A stretch of DNA of 64,000 nt from Phaeocystidibacter marisrubri (GCF_008933165.1 NZ_WBVQ01000003.1:186001-250000), one strand, 5' to 3'; positions 43,615-51,099 are shown, counted from the stretch's first letter. Numbers and translations are program-made. Notes: generated from the letters alone by a model not told the origin.

Positions 43615-45456
43615 ATGAAAAAGTATCTACGCGTTCTTCGTTTCGCCAAGCCATACGCTCTGAATGCAGTTGCCAACGGTTTCTTTAACCTGTTGATGGT
43701 TATCTTTTCTTTTGCCTCCATCGGTACAGCGCTTCCTCTTTTGGAAATGCTTTTCGAGAATACGAGTCGCATAGAAGAACTCCCAGAAGATTTCAGCTTT
43801 ACAACCCACGCCAAAGATTGGGTATACTTTCAGTTCGGGCAATTGATTGATCAATATGGCGAAATAAAGATGCTGGGCTATGTTGCAGTGGCCGGTGCTG
43901 TCATGTTCTTTTTCAAGAACCTGTTCCGCTATTTGGCACTTTGGTCTCTAGCGCCACTTCGCAACGGCGTTATTCACGACATGCGCCGCGCGGTGCACAA
44001 GAAGTGTCTGGAATTGCCTATTTCTTACTTCAGCGAGAAGAGAAAAGGAGATGTTCTAACGCGAATGAGTTCCGATGTTACTGAATTGCAGTGGAGTTTC
44101 CTCACATCTTTGGAGATGGTGGTTCGCGATCCGTTGATGATTATCGGAACTATCGTTCTGTTGTTCACCTTGAGTACGAAGCTCACCATATTTGTAATTA
44201 TTGTTTTTCCACTTACCGGTTTGCTCATCGCTTTCATCGGAAAGTTTTTGAAACGCGCATCGGGTAGAGCACAAGCTCAATTAGGATTCTTACTTTCCAT
44301 TTTTGAGGAGACCTTAACGGGATTGCGAATCATCAAAGCATTCCGTGCGGAGCGTACTCAGGAAGGTCGGTTTGACAAGGCAAGTGGAGATTACACGCGC
44401 TCTATGAATTCCACACTTCGCACTCGTGATTTGAGTTCACCTGTGAATGAGTTCATCGGTGCCTCTGTGATTTTCATGATCATGTGGTACGGTGGCATCA
44501 TCATTTTGGATAATCCTGCTGATTCAAATTCCATCGGACTCACTGGTGCGCAGCTCATGTTGTACATCGCCTTGTTCTACCAAATCATCCCTGCTTTTAG
44601 GAGTCTTACGGGAGCCATCAACAACATTCAGAAAGGTACTGCTTCAGCCGAGCGAATTCTCGAGATATTGGATGCGGAGAACCCCATTACAGAAGCGAAG
44701 AATGCCGTTGCGATCGATTCGTTTAAGGACAAGATCAGTCTGAATAATGTGACCTTCAGATACGATCCTGATGGTCCGGCAGTATTGAAGAACGTTAGTT
44801 TTGATATCGAGAAAGGCAAAACTATCGCTCTAGTAGGTTCTTCCGGTTCAGGTAAAACCACCGTGTCCAATTTGATTCCTCGATATTGGGATGTGACGGA
44901 AGGATCTATCCGCATAGATGGAATAGATATTCGTGATGCGAAGCTAGCGAGTGTGCGAGGTTTGATGGGAATTGTGAATCAGGAGTCAATTCTCTTTAAT
45001 GATACCATTCGAAATAACATTGCATTGGGGAAAATGGATGCGACCGACGAAGAGGTTCGAAAGGCCGCCGAAGTAGCCAATGCACTGGAGTTTATCGAGA
45101 AAATGGAGAACGGCTTTGAGTCGAATATTGGTGAAGGCGGTGGAAAACTCAGTGGTGGTCAACGTCAGCGTATGAGCATTGCCAGAGCTGTATTGGAAGA
45201 TCCGCCGATTTTGATCTTAGACGAAGCCACATCGGCACTCGATACCGAAAGTGAACGCGTGGTTCAAGATGCTCTCAACAAACTGATGACCAATCGAACA
45301 TCGCTGATCATCGCTCACCGTTTGAGCACTATTCAGCACGCCGATGAAATATTGGTCATGCAAGATGGGGTTGTTGTTGAGCGAGGAACACATGATCAAC
45401 TTTTGGCGGCGAATGGCGCCTATGCAAACTTGGTAAATATGCAGTCGTTTGCTTAG
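43615..45456 (+). CDS. ABC exporter, permease-ATPase fusion (MsbA-like)
   Basis: A 613-residue half-transporter. Six membrane helices lie in residues about 18-330 (for example 18-42, 88-110, 165-187, 190-210, 280-300, 312-335), then the nucleotide-binding domain with Walker A GSSGSGKTT at 408-416, signature LSGGQRQRMS, Walker B ILILDEATSALD and the H-loop IAHRLST. It resembles lipid A/glycolipid flippase MsbA of Bacteroidota; a lipid role is inferred from that similarity only. It is divergent from rbfA and is followed by the epimerase gene. Confidence 0.9.
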   Translation: MKKYLRVLRFAKPYALNAVANGFFNLLMVIFSFASIGTALPLLEMLFENTSRIEELPEDFSFTTHAKDWVYFQFGQLIDQYGEIKMLGYVAVAGAVMFFFKNLFRYLALWSLAPLRNGVIHDMRRAVHKKCLELPISYFSEKRKGDVLTRMSSDVTELQWSFLTSLEMVVRDPLMIIGTIVLLFTLSTKLTIFVIIVFPLTGLLIAFIGKFLKRASGRAQAQLGFLLSIFEETLTGLRIIKAFRAERTQEGRFDKASGDYTRSMNSTLRTRDLSSPVNEFIGASVIFMIMWYGGIIILDNPADSNSIGLTGAQLMLYIALFYQIIPAFRSLTGAINNIQKGTASAERILEILDAENPITEAKNAVAIDSFKDKISLNNVTFRYDPDGPAVLKNVSFDIEKGKTIALVGSSGSGKTTVSNLIPRYWDVTEGSIRIDGIDIRDAKLASVRGLMGIVNQESILFNDTIRNNIALGKMDATDEEVRKAAEVANALEFIEKMENGFESNIGEGGGKLSGGQRQRMSIARAVLEDPPILILDEATSALDTESERVVQDALNKLMTNRTSLIIAHRLSTIQHADEILVMQDGVVVERGTHDQLLAANGAYANLVNMQSFA

Positions 45457-45457
45457 T

Positions 45458-45492
45458 CACCCATCACCCATCACCCGTCACTCATCACCCAT
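45458..45492. repeat. 7-bp tandem repeat CACCCAT/CACCCGT, copy 2
   Basis: Five 7-base units (cacccat, cacccat, cacccgt, cactcat, cacccat) starting one base after the exporter stop codon and ending 25 bases before the epimerase ATG. Same unit and same five-copy, 35-base length as the tract at 5040-5074. Confidence 0.9.
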
Positions 45493-45517
45493 CTCCAAAC
45501 ACCAAAAACCACCATCC

Positions 45518-45925
45518 ATGGGACTAGATAAAATTGAACACTTAGGCATCGCGGTAAAAGACCTAGGTGCATCTGAAAAGTTGTTTGAAGCGCTATTAGG
45601 TGTGGCGCCCTACAAACGGGAGGAAGTAGAGCGAGAAGGAGTGATTACATCCTTTTTCCAAACGGGACCCAACAAAGTTGAATTATTGGAAGCCACCAAT
45701 CCGGATTCTCCGATTGCGAAGTATGTAGAGAAGAAAGGCGAGGGTTTGCATCACGTTGCCTTTGCGGTGAATGATATTCGCGCTGAAATGGCCCGACTTA
45801 AGTCGGAGGGGTTTCAGTTGTTGAGTGAGGAACCAAAAGAAGGGGCCGACAATAAGTTAGTGGCCTTCTTGCATCCTAAATCCACCAATGGTGTACTTAT
45901 AGAGCTTTGTCAAGATCGAGGATAG
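45518..45925 (+). CDS. mce: Methylmalonyl-CoA epimerase
   Basis: A 135-residue vicinal oxygen chelate enzyme interconverting the R and S forms of methylmalonyl-CoA, linking propionate or odd-chain metabolism to succinyl-CoA. Two beta-alpha-beta modules are visible with metal-binding His8 (KIEHLGIAV), VELLEAT around 55-60, the HHVAFAV histidine near 78-79, and a C-terminal Glu in VLIELCQ. The ATG at 45518 is chosen since the upstream frame is repeat-derived (HPSPITRHSSPIS). The methylmalonyl-CoA mutase is not here. Confidence 0.9.
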   Translation: MGLDKIEHLGIAVKDLGASEKLFEALLGVAPYKREEVEREGVITSFFQTGPNKVELLEATNPDSPIAKYVEKKGEGLHHVAFAVNDIRAEMARLKSEGFQLLSEEPKEGADNKLVAFLHPKSTNGVLIELCQDRG

Positions 45926-46490
45926 ACATTTCATCGGCGTCGTGAAACATAGAAGGGATTCCGAGTTTTTCAGCAGCTTCGATATTGGCAGGGGTGTCAT
46001 CTACAAATAGACAATCTTCGGCTTTCAGCTTTGCGTCCTTCAAAACGTGCTCGTAAAATGCAGCATTCGGTTTGCGCTCGCCAATTTCATAGCTGAAGTA
46101 CATCTTTTCGAAAAGCGAGCAGAACTGCTTCCATCCAAAAAGACCTAATTGTTTTTGGATAGCCTCTATATGGATAGGGTTGGTGTTGCTCACCAAATAG
46201 AGTTTGTAGTCTTTCTTTAATCGTTTGAGGTAGGCCAGGGTTTCTTCTGGAATGGGTTCAAGTAGAGCATTCCAAGCATTTACAACATCACTTTTCATGG
46301 TCCATGTTGCGGCAGGCCACTTCGAAATAAATTCATCCGCAGATATTTTCCCCGTTTCAAAGTCCTCGAAATCTACCGAAGGGAGGGAGTCTTTTACTCC
46401 TAGTGAAATCATCGCATCCTTCGTGTAGTCTGGATTGATGGGGATGATAACTCCGCCGAAATCGAGTAATAGAGCCTTTGGTTGATCCAT
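45897..46490 (-). CDS. HAD superfamily hydrolase (IA type)
   Basis: A 197-residue haloacid dehalogenase-like phosphatase. The first motif is LLLDFGGVII (nucleophile Asp at residue about 9), the second LYLVSNTNP, the third GERKPNAAFY with Lys, and the fourth CLFVDDTPANIEAA. The variant DFGG (rather than DxDGT) is common in this sub-branch (YihX-like, alpha-D-glucose-1-phosphate phosphatase type). It is convergent with the epimerase and overlaps its end by 29 bases. The ATG at 46490 is used; an in-frame codon eleven residues earlier is less likely. Confidence 0.87.
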   Translation of the reverse strand: MDQPKALLLDFGGVIIPINPDYTKDAMISLGVKDSLPSVDFEDFETGKISADEFISKWPAATWTMKSDVVNAWNALLEPIPEETLAYLKRLKKDYKLYLVSNTNPIHIEAIQKQLGLFGWKQFCSLFEKMYFSYEIGERKPNAAFYEHVLKDAKLKAEDCLFVDDTPANIEAAEKLGIPSMFHDADEMSILDLDKAL

Positions 46491-46536
46491 AGTATAGAGC
46501 GTTCGAGTATTGATAGAATGCACTTCGAAGGTGATA

Positions 46537-46544
46537 CAAAAGTA
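46537..46544 (-). promoter_or_regulatory. Probable -7 promoter box of the HAD hydrolase gene
   Basis: TACTTTTG on the minus strand, 46 bases before the ATG at 46490. A TTTA lies nineteen bases upstream of the box, near the -33 consensus TTTG. Confidence 0.5.
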
Positions 46545-46622
46545 GTAGGTTCTGCAACTTTTTTAAAAGAAATTCCTTTCCTTGAATCCAACTAACACAT
46601 TTCACTCGTATCTATTCCAGTT

Positions 46623-47216
46623 ATGAGTGCTTTGCGAAACAACGAATATTCGTCACAGGCAATGGCCAACACACCCCGAAAATCTGAAGAAGAGATCGTG
46701 GCATTGCTTCAAGCGGGGGACAGGAGTGTAATGGAGTATTTATACGACCATTATTCTGCTGCCCTGTATGGAGTATGTCTCAAGGTCGTGCAGGATGAAA
46801 CTGCTGCGCAAGACGTGTTGCAAGAAGGCTTCGTCAAGATCTGGAAGCGAGGAGCAAAATACGACCCTACCAAGGGTAAGCTCTTCACTTGGATGTTGAA
46901 TGTAGTGCGCAATACGGCTATTGATTACTTAAGGTCTAAGGCTGTAAAGTATGAGATCAACGGAAACGAGCGCGTATCACATATTATTGAAACCAACAGC
47001 TCTCAGGAGATGTCGGTTGATGGTATTGGATTGCGGAAACATCTTTTGCAATTGAGAAAAGAAGAAAGAGAAATTATTGAACTCTCCTATTTTGGTGGAT
47101 ACACGCAAGATGAGATTTCAAAAGAGCTCAAAATCCCGTTAGGGACGGTTAAAACAAGAGCTCGACGAGCGTTAACGGATTTAAGAAAACTGATAGGCAC
47201 AAACGGTGGATACTAA
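46623..47216 (+). CDS. ECF-type RNA polymerase sigma factor
   Basis: A 197-residue extracytoplasmic-function sigma-70 factor. Region 2 (about 36-105) is visible with YLYDHYSAALYGVCLKVV, DVLQEGFVKIWKRG and LFTWMLNVVRNTAIDYLRS; region 4 (about 135-190) has LRKEEREIIELSYFGGYTQDEISKELKIPLGTVKTRARRAL. The gene overlaps the anti-sigma gene by eleven bases. The upstream sequence has CCAAC and CGTAT spaced like the -35/-10 pair of some ECF promoters (46607-46611 for the CGTAT), which would fit autoregulation but is weak evidence. ECF factors of this size act on a small regulon; the downstream anti-sigma should set its activity. Confidence 0.92.
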   Translation: MSALRNNEYSSQAMANTPRKSEEEIVALLQAGDRSVMEYLYDHYSAALYGVCLKVVQDETAAQDVLQEGFVKIWKRGAKYDPTKGKLFTWMLNVVRNTAIDYLRSKAVKYEINGNERVSHIIETNSSQEMSVDGIGLRKHLLQLRKEEREIIELSYFGGYTQDEISKELKIPLGTVKTRARRALTDLRKLIGTNGGY

Positions 47217-48063
47217 GCAATACATTGGGTCTGGCATACTGGAGGACTACATCCTCGGTATGGTATCCGATCAAGAGAAGAGAGAGGTTGAGTGCCTTTC
47301 TAAGATCTATCCGGAGATCGCCTCTTATCTTGCTGAGATAGAGGACGAGCTTGCCGAAGCGGTTTTAGAAAATGGTGTTACGCCTCCTATGGATCTGAAA
47401 TCCAAGATCCTTGACAATTTACCTGAACGAGACGACGACGAAGAGGACGTTCGTGAAACTCCAATTATTTCGTTGGTTGATACTCGTCCAGAAGAGAAGA
47501 AAGAAGAACCTGTTAAGCGGAAATTCCCATATGGGATAGCGGCTTCCTTTGCGGTTATCATCGCTTTGGGCACGGGTTACTTAAGTTCGAGAAATCGCGT
47601 TGGCGCTCTAACCGAGGAGTTGATTCAAACTCAAACTCGTGCAACCTTGGCCAATCAGCGATACGAAGCATTGGAAGAGTCAAATGCTCAATTGGCAGCG
47701 GAGTTTGATATGGTGTCGAATCCCAAGACGATGAAGATTGAATTGGGTGCGGTCAATGATGATTTGGCTCAGTCCGTTCAAGGTGCTCCAGTCATTGTGT
47801 TTTGGAATCCAGAAAGTCAGGAAGTGATGTTGAATGACATTGCTCTACCTCGTGCGCCTGAAGGGTCTCAATATCAGTTATGGACCCTTGAAGGAGGTCA
47901 GCCGATCAATAGAGGTATGCTTTCCCTTGAAGAGAAATCGGGACTTCAAAAGATGATAAGTGCGAATGCTGCAGATGCTTTTGCAATTACTTTAGAACCG
48001 CGTGGAGGCTCGGAGTCGCCTACTTTAGAGCAGCTTATGGTTTTAGGTAAAGTTGAAAGTTGA
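47206..48063 (+). CDS. Anti-sigma factor (RskA-like)
   Basis: A 285-residue membrane anti-sigma protein starting at GTG 47206, inside the end of the sigma gene, so translation is coupled. The cytoplasmic N-terminus (1-105) is acidic and helical, without the HxxxCxxC zinc motif; one membrane helix spans about 108-125; a coiled coil follows (about 130-165), then an extracytoplasmic RskA-type domain (about 180-280, APVIVFWNPESQEVMLNDIAL). Such proteins hold the ECF factor inactive until a signal releases it, often by proteolysis. No candidate signal protein is adjacent. Confidence 0.88.
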   Translation: MDTKQYIGSGILEDYILGMVSDQEKREVECLSKIYPEIASYLAEIEDELAEAVLENGVTPPMDLKSKILDNLPERDDDEEDVRETPIISLVDTRPEEKKEEPVKRKFPYGIAASFAVIIALGTGYLSSRNRVGALTEELIQTQTRATLANQRYEALEESNAQLAAEFDMVSNPKTMKIELGAVNDDLAQSVQGAPVIVFWNPESQEVMLNDIALPRAPEGSQYQLWTLEGGQPINRGMLSLEEKSGLQKMISANAADAFAITLEPRGGSESPTLEQLMVLGKVES

Positions 48064-48092
48064 TTTCTATTAGGAATTAATGATGAAAGGCC

Positions 48093-48100
48093 TATTTTTG
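48093..48100 (+). promoter_or_regulatory. Probable -7 promoter box of the CAU tRNA gene
   Basis: TATTTTTG is an exact TAnnTTTG match, eleven bases before the tRNA 5' end, as expected for a tRNA promoter. Confidence 0.6.
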
Positions 48101-48111
48101 CCGGCATGATT

Positions 48112-48185
48112 GGGCCCATAGCTCAGCTGGTTAGAGCAGTTGACTCATAATCAATTGGTCGCGGGTTCAAGTCCTGCTGGGCCCA
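48112..48185 (+). tRNA. tRNA with CAU anticodon, probably tRNA-Ile2 (lysidine type)
   Basis: A 74-base tRNA: acceptor GGGCCCA/TGGGCCC, D-arm GCTCAGCTGGTTAGAGC, anticodon arm GTTGA-CTCATAA-TCAAT (CAT at 48146-48148) and T-arm GCGGGTTCAAGTCCTGC. CAU is shared by Met and the Ile2 isoacceptor. C4-G69 and C5-G68 in the acceptor and the TTGGTCGC variable/T-arm start resemble the minor tRNA-Ile2 of E. coli, so TilS modification to lysidine is likely. Assignment to Met rather than Ile cannot be excluded by sequence alone. CCA is not encoded. Confidence 0.7.
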
Positions 48186-48194
48186 CAGAAGTAC

Positions 48195-48234
48195 ATCCCT
48201 CGTATCGAATAAGATGCGGGGGATTTCTTTTTTT
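48195..48234 (+). terminator. Intrinsic terminator after the tRNA
   Basis: A twelve-base-pair stem (48195-48206 with 48213-48224, including two G-T pairs) with loop GAATAA, followed by a T-rich run. Confidence 0.88.
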
Positions 48235-48318
48235 ATTTCATCTGTATCCTAGAATTGGCGGGCGGTTTCGTTGTTTTTTCATAAGTTCGGTTACCATATA
48301 ACATAAAACTTAACCCCT

Positions 48319-48630
48319 ATGGCTAACGGAGCATTTATTTCTAAAGATGAAGCCGCTGAAATGGTGAATCGATTCAAGAACAATACAACAACCGTTGTAA
48401 ACACCCCTTATGGTTTTTGGTACGACCGATCAATGGTCGATCAGTTGTTTGAAGACAATCCTACAGCAACCGGGATTCGTGTTTACACTGGACTTGATTC
48501 GAATAACCACATGAAGACCATCATTGTGGCTGTTGACTCTCATGGAAATAACCTCTTTGGTGGAGGTACGAATCCGTGTTTAGATCAAGGTGTTTGTTGT
48601 CCTCCAGATTGCGGTAACCACCAGCTTTAA
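48319..48630 (+). CDS. Small protein with a cysteine-rich C-terminal tail
   Basis: A 103-residue protein without signal peptide. Its middle has TATGIRVYTGLDSNNHMKTIIVAVDSHGNNLFGGG, and the C-terminus carries four cysteines in CLDQGVCCPPDC. Related small proteins of unknown function occur in flavobacteria as far as I recall. The cysteines could bind a metal or form disulfides. It ends eight bases before the next gene, a membrane protein, and appears to start the four-gene signalling cluster 48319-50751. I do not know a function. Confidence 0.75.
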   Translation: MANGAFISKDEAAEMVNRFKNNTTTVVNTPYGFWYDRSMVDQLFEDNPTATGIRVYTGLDSNNHMKTIIVAVDSHGNNLFGGGTNPCLDQGVCCPPDCGNHQL

Positions 48631-48638
48631 AACGAATC

Positions 48639-49337
48639 TTGGAGATTAAAGAAACTATATCGTTTCTATCTTCTAGTATCCAATTTTGCTTATTTGCAAT
48701 GTTGGTGATTCTTCCTATCCAATGGATACGCCATCGCACAGTTAGTTGGCCTGTATTAGGCACTTTCCTCTGGATTTCTATCTGTGACATGGCGTCCTTT
48801 TGGATGGGGTATTATGGTATTTTTTCCTTTGTTATCCGATTTCTTTACGGTCCAGGAGCTATTCTCGCCTACTATATCGCCTTTGGTGTTTCTATTCAGC
48901 ACAAAAAGCGGTTTGCCATCACAACCATTCTCGCTTTTCTTGGATGTTTCATCATCATCGGACATACGTTCTTTGTGTATGGAATACATCGAACGGGTTT
49001 ATGGACGAGTATTATTCCTTATGCTGTCACCACTCCAGTGATCATTTCTATGGGGCTCTTGTTCGATTTGGACATACTGCTAAGTGATCGTCCGAGCAAT
49101 CGAGATGTGAGAGGCATGGTGTGGTTGAATAGAGCTTGGATGCTCTACTTTGCTTTGGGATATTTAGGTTGGGGCATGCAAGGGTTTGGCCTGATGGTGA
49201 GCGACGAAGACTATGAATCTCAGTTTCGCTTATTCAGGCTTATCTCATTGGCGATGGGCTATGCGGTTTTGACTGTTATCGGAATCTACGCTGCCTTTAA
49301 ATTCAATTTGAAAAAAGAGTGGAAGACGATGAACTGA
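48639..49337 (+). CDS. Multi-helix membrane protein, uncharacterised
   Basis: An approximately 232-residue integral membrane protein with six to seven hydrophobic segments (about 10-28, 36-55, 60-85, 93-112, 124-143, 168-185 and 200-222). I do not recognise the family; a 7TM-type sensor domain is possible. The frame starts with a TTG at 48639, eight bases after the preceding stop; an ATG at 48699 would give a shorter protein lacking the first helix. Its end overlaps the kinase start by 19 bases, so the two are translated together and probably act together. Confidence 0.7.
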   Translation: MEIKETISFLSSSIQFCLFAMLVILPIQWIRHRTVSWPVLGTFLWISICDMASFWMGYYGIFSFVIRFLYGPGAILAYYIAFGVSIQHKKRFAITTILAFLGCFIIIGHTFFVYGIHRTGLWTSIIPYAVTTPVIISMGLLFDLDILLSDRPSNRDVRGMVWLNRAWMLYFALGYLGWGMQGFGLMVSDEDYESQFRLFRLISLAMGYAVLTVIGIYAAFKFNLKKEWKTMN

Positions 49338-50080
49338 TAAAAGTCCTTTTCCTTTTTGGGGGCGGTTTAATTACCATCCTTATTGTGATGATTGGCAGTA
49401 TCTATGCGCTCAGTCATTCCAGAAGAAAGGTCGTGGAAACCGAACAGGAAAAGGCTCGGATTCTGGTAGAAGAGCAGAACAAGCTATTGCGAGCTACCAT
49501 TGAGGGAAGTGAGCGCGAAAGGAAGATGATATCTGAGGAGTTACACGATCAGATCAATGCGCAACTTACGGTAGTTAGAATGGCTGTTGCCCAAAACGGT
49601 GGGGACAATTCTAGCGCGCTGGAAACCCTAGATGCCACCATTCAAGACCTGCGTTCCATCAGTAGGGAATTAATGCCTCCTGTTTTAGAGCGATTTGGTT
49701 TGTTAGATGCTTTGGACGATTTGTTTGATCGTGTTGAATCGCAAACCGGACTTGCGATAGAATTTGAAGCTCCTGAAGAATGGGTAGAGTTCAAGGTAAA
49801 CCGCGATTTGGCGTTGTACAGAATTCTTCAAGAGTTTATCCAGAACACCTTAAAATACGGTCAGGCCAAACAGATTTGTGTGAAAGTTGACATTGTGGAT
49901 AACACAGTAAATTTCTCCATAACGGATGATGGTGTAGGCTTTGACATGAATGCAGTTGACGCTGGTCTTGGTACACGAAATATCAAGTCGAGAGTGGAGT
50001 ACCTCAACGGATCCTACAAATTGTGGTCGGAGCCAGGCAAGGGCGTATCTTTACAAATGACCGTTCCATTAGAAGATTGA
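49319..50080 (+). CDS. Sensor histidine kinase, DesK/NarX-like HisKA_3 type
   Basis: A 253-residue kinase with one N-terminal membrane helix (about 10-31), a coiled linker, a HisKA_3 dimerisation domain with phosphoacceptor His76 in ISEELHDQINAQL, and an HATPase_c domain with QEFIQNTLKYG, ITDDGVGFDM and GLGTRNIKSRVEYLNG. The start GTG (49319) lies inside the membrane-protein gene. With only one helix it has little sensor of its own; the upstream membrane protein is the natural sensory partner (inference). The LuxR regulator follows after eight bases. Confidence 0.9.
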   Translation: MEDDELIKVLFLFGGGLITILIVMIGSIYALSHSRRKVVETEQEKARILVEEQNKLLRATIEGSERERKMISEELHDQINAQLTVVRMAVAQNGGDNSSALETLDATIQDLRSISRELMPPVLERFGLLDALDDLFDRVESQTGLAIEFEAPEEWVEFKVNRDLALYRILQEFIQNTLKYGQAKQICVKVDIVDNTVNFSITDDGVGFDMNAVDAGLGTRNIKSRVEYLNGSYKLWSEPGKGVSLQMTVPLED

Positions 50081-50088
50081 CTTTAGAC

Positions 50089-50751
50089 ATGAGCAAGGAA
50101 AAAATTCGCGTGGTTTTAGCCGAAGATCAACAGTTGATTCGTGCTGCGTTGGTCAATTTGATCAACAGTTTGATTGGAGTTGTCGTGGTGGCGGAAGCTT
50201 CCGATGGCGTTGAATTACTAAATATTCTGGATACCACCCCTTGTGATATTGTAATCACAGATATTCGAATGCCAAAAATGGACGGTATTGAAGCGGTTGG
50301 GAAAATTGCTGAATATCATCCTGAACTCGGTGTGATTGGCCTTTCTCAGTATGACGACAATGATATCATTGTAGAATTCATTCGAGCTGGTGGTCGCGCG
50401 TTCTTACTTAAGAATGCAGATCCTACAGAAGTTGAGCTAGCCATTGAGAAGGTTCATGAAACCGGTCAGTACCTGAATCAAAAAGTCAGTCAGTCGCTGT
50501 TTCAAAATAGCTTCAGAGCTCGTCGCCGTCGTAAGTCTTCATTATTGAGTGGTGTTACCGAAAGAGAGGTGGAGATTCTCAATCTTCTAAGCAAGGAACA
50601 CACCGCGGTTGAAATGGCGGAGAAGCTGAACATTTCATCTAGAACGGTAGAGAAGCACATTTCTCATTTGCATCAGAAGTTTGAAACCAAGAAGACCATT
50701 GGGCTAGTCTTATGTGCTATTCGTGAGGGTATCATCCAGATTGAAATGTAG
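50089..50751 (+). CDS. LuxR/NarL family response regulator
   Basis: A 220-residue regulator. The receiver has Glu/Asp at 12-13, phosphoacceptor Asp58 in VITDIRMPKMDG, and Lys in FLLKNADP; the C-terminal LuxR helix-turn-helix (about 155-215) has LSGVTEREVEILNLLSKEHTAVEMAEKLNISSRTVEKHISHLHQKF. The ATG at 50089, after the kinase stop, is used; the longer frame lies inside the kinase. It completes the two-component pair. A non-coding transcription unit begins downstream. Confidence 0.92.
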   Translation: MSKEKIRVVLAEDQQLIRAALVNLINSLIGVVVVAEASDGVELLNILDTTPCDIVITDIRMPKMDGIEAVGKIAEYHPELGVIGLSQYDDNDIIVEFIRAGGRAFLLKNADPTEVELAIEKVHETGQYLNQKVSQSLFQNSFRARRRRKSSLLSGVTEREVEILNLLSKEHTAVEMAEKLNISSRTVEKHISHLHQKFETKKTIGLVLCAIREGIIQIEM

Positions 50752-50866
50752 TACAAGTACATTTTCTACCCCTTTCCGTACGTATTTCTACGTATTTTAA
50801 TTTTCTAAGTTGCTCAAATTCAGCACCTGCTTTAGTGGGGGTGGAAATTCATGTTTTATCCATTGG
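50752..50866. other. Intergenic segment after the response regulator gene
   Basis: Between the regulator stop and the promoter of the candidate RNA there are about 115 bases. It holds a repeated ACGTATTT (CGTACGTATTTCTACGTATTTT) but no gene, tRNA or terminator hairpin that I can see. Confidence 0.6.
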
Positions 50867-50874
50867 TACATTTG
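50867..50874 (+). promoter_or_regulatory. Probable -7 promoter box of the candidate non-coding RNA
   Basis: TACATTTG is an exact TAnnTTTG match in a gene-free region; a start site about six bases downstream (near 50880) would produce an RNA ending at the terminator 51067-51099. No TTTG is seen nineteen bases upstream. Confidence 0.5.
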
Positions 50875-50879
50875 AATCA

Positions 50880-51099
50880 GTCAAATAATGCTATTGGGAT
50901 AATATCAGATGAGCACTCCGATTAGACAGTCCAACCAAACTAGGTACAGAATAAAGCATCCTGTACTCGTTCGGAGTGTTCGCTGGTCAGTCAGTATTAA
51001 GCGAAACGCAATTCCTGATAGTTATTAATTTCTCTTGCGCAGGGGGAATCTAGTACCCCGTCTCTCAAGGCCGATTTCACCTAGAATCGGCCTTTTTTT
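50880..51099 (+). ncRNA. Candidate structured non-coding RNA, about 220 nt
   Basis: A gene-free region with its own -7 box and terminator holds nested inverted repeats. Outer: AATAA-tg-CTAT (50884-50894) pairs with ATAGTTATT (51018-51026). Inner: GAGCACTCCGA (50911-50921) pairs with TCGGAGTGTTC (50971-50981) over 11 bp with one G-U. Innermost: GGTACAG / CTGTACT (50943-50949, 50961-50967). A small GCG-AAA-CGC hairpin (51001-51009) and GGGG/CCCC (51042-51059) follow, then the terminator. The long rod with a large internal loop is reminiscent of 6S RNA, but I cannot confirm it. Flavo-1-type RNAs are another possibility. Alternatively it could be the 3' UTR of the response regulator mRNA. Confidence 0.55.
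51067..51099 (+). terminator. Intrinsic terminator of the candidate RNA
   Basis: Stem AAGGCCGATT (51067-51076) pairs with AATCGGCCTT (51085-51094) and runs into seven T. The T-run overlaps the stop codon of the convergent XRE gene. Confidence 0.9.

Noticed and set aside
45449-45517. N-terminal extension of methylmalonyl-CoA epimerase
   Set aside because: It is derived from the tandem repeat (HPSPIT-type residues) and the family N-terminus starts at 45518.
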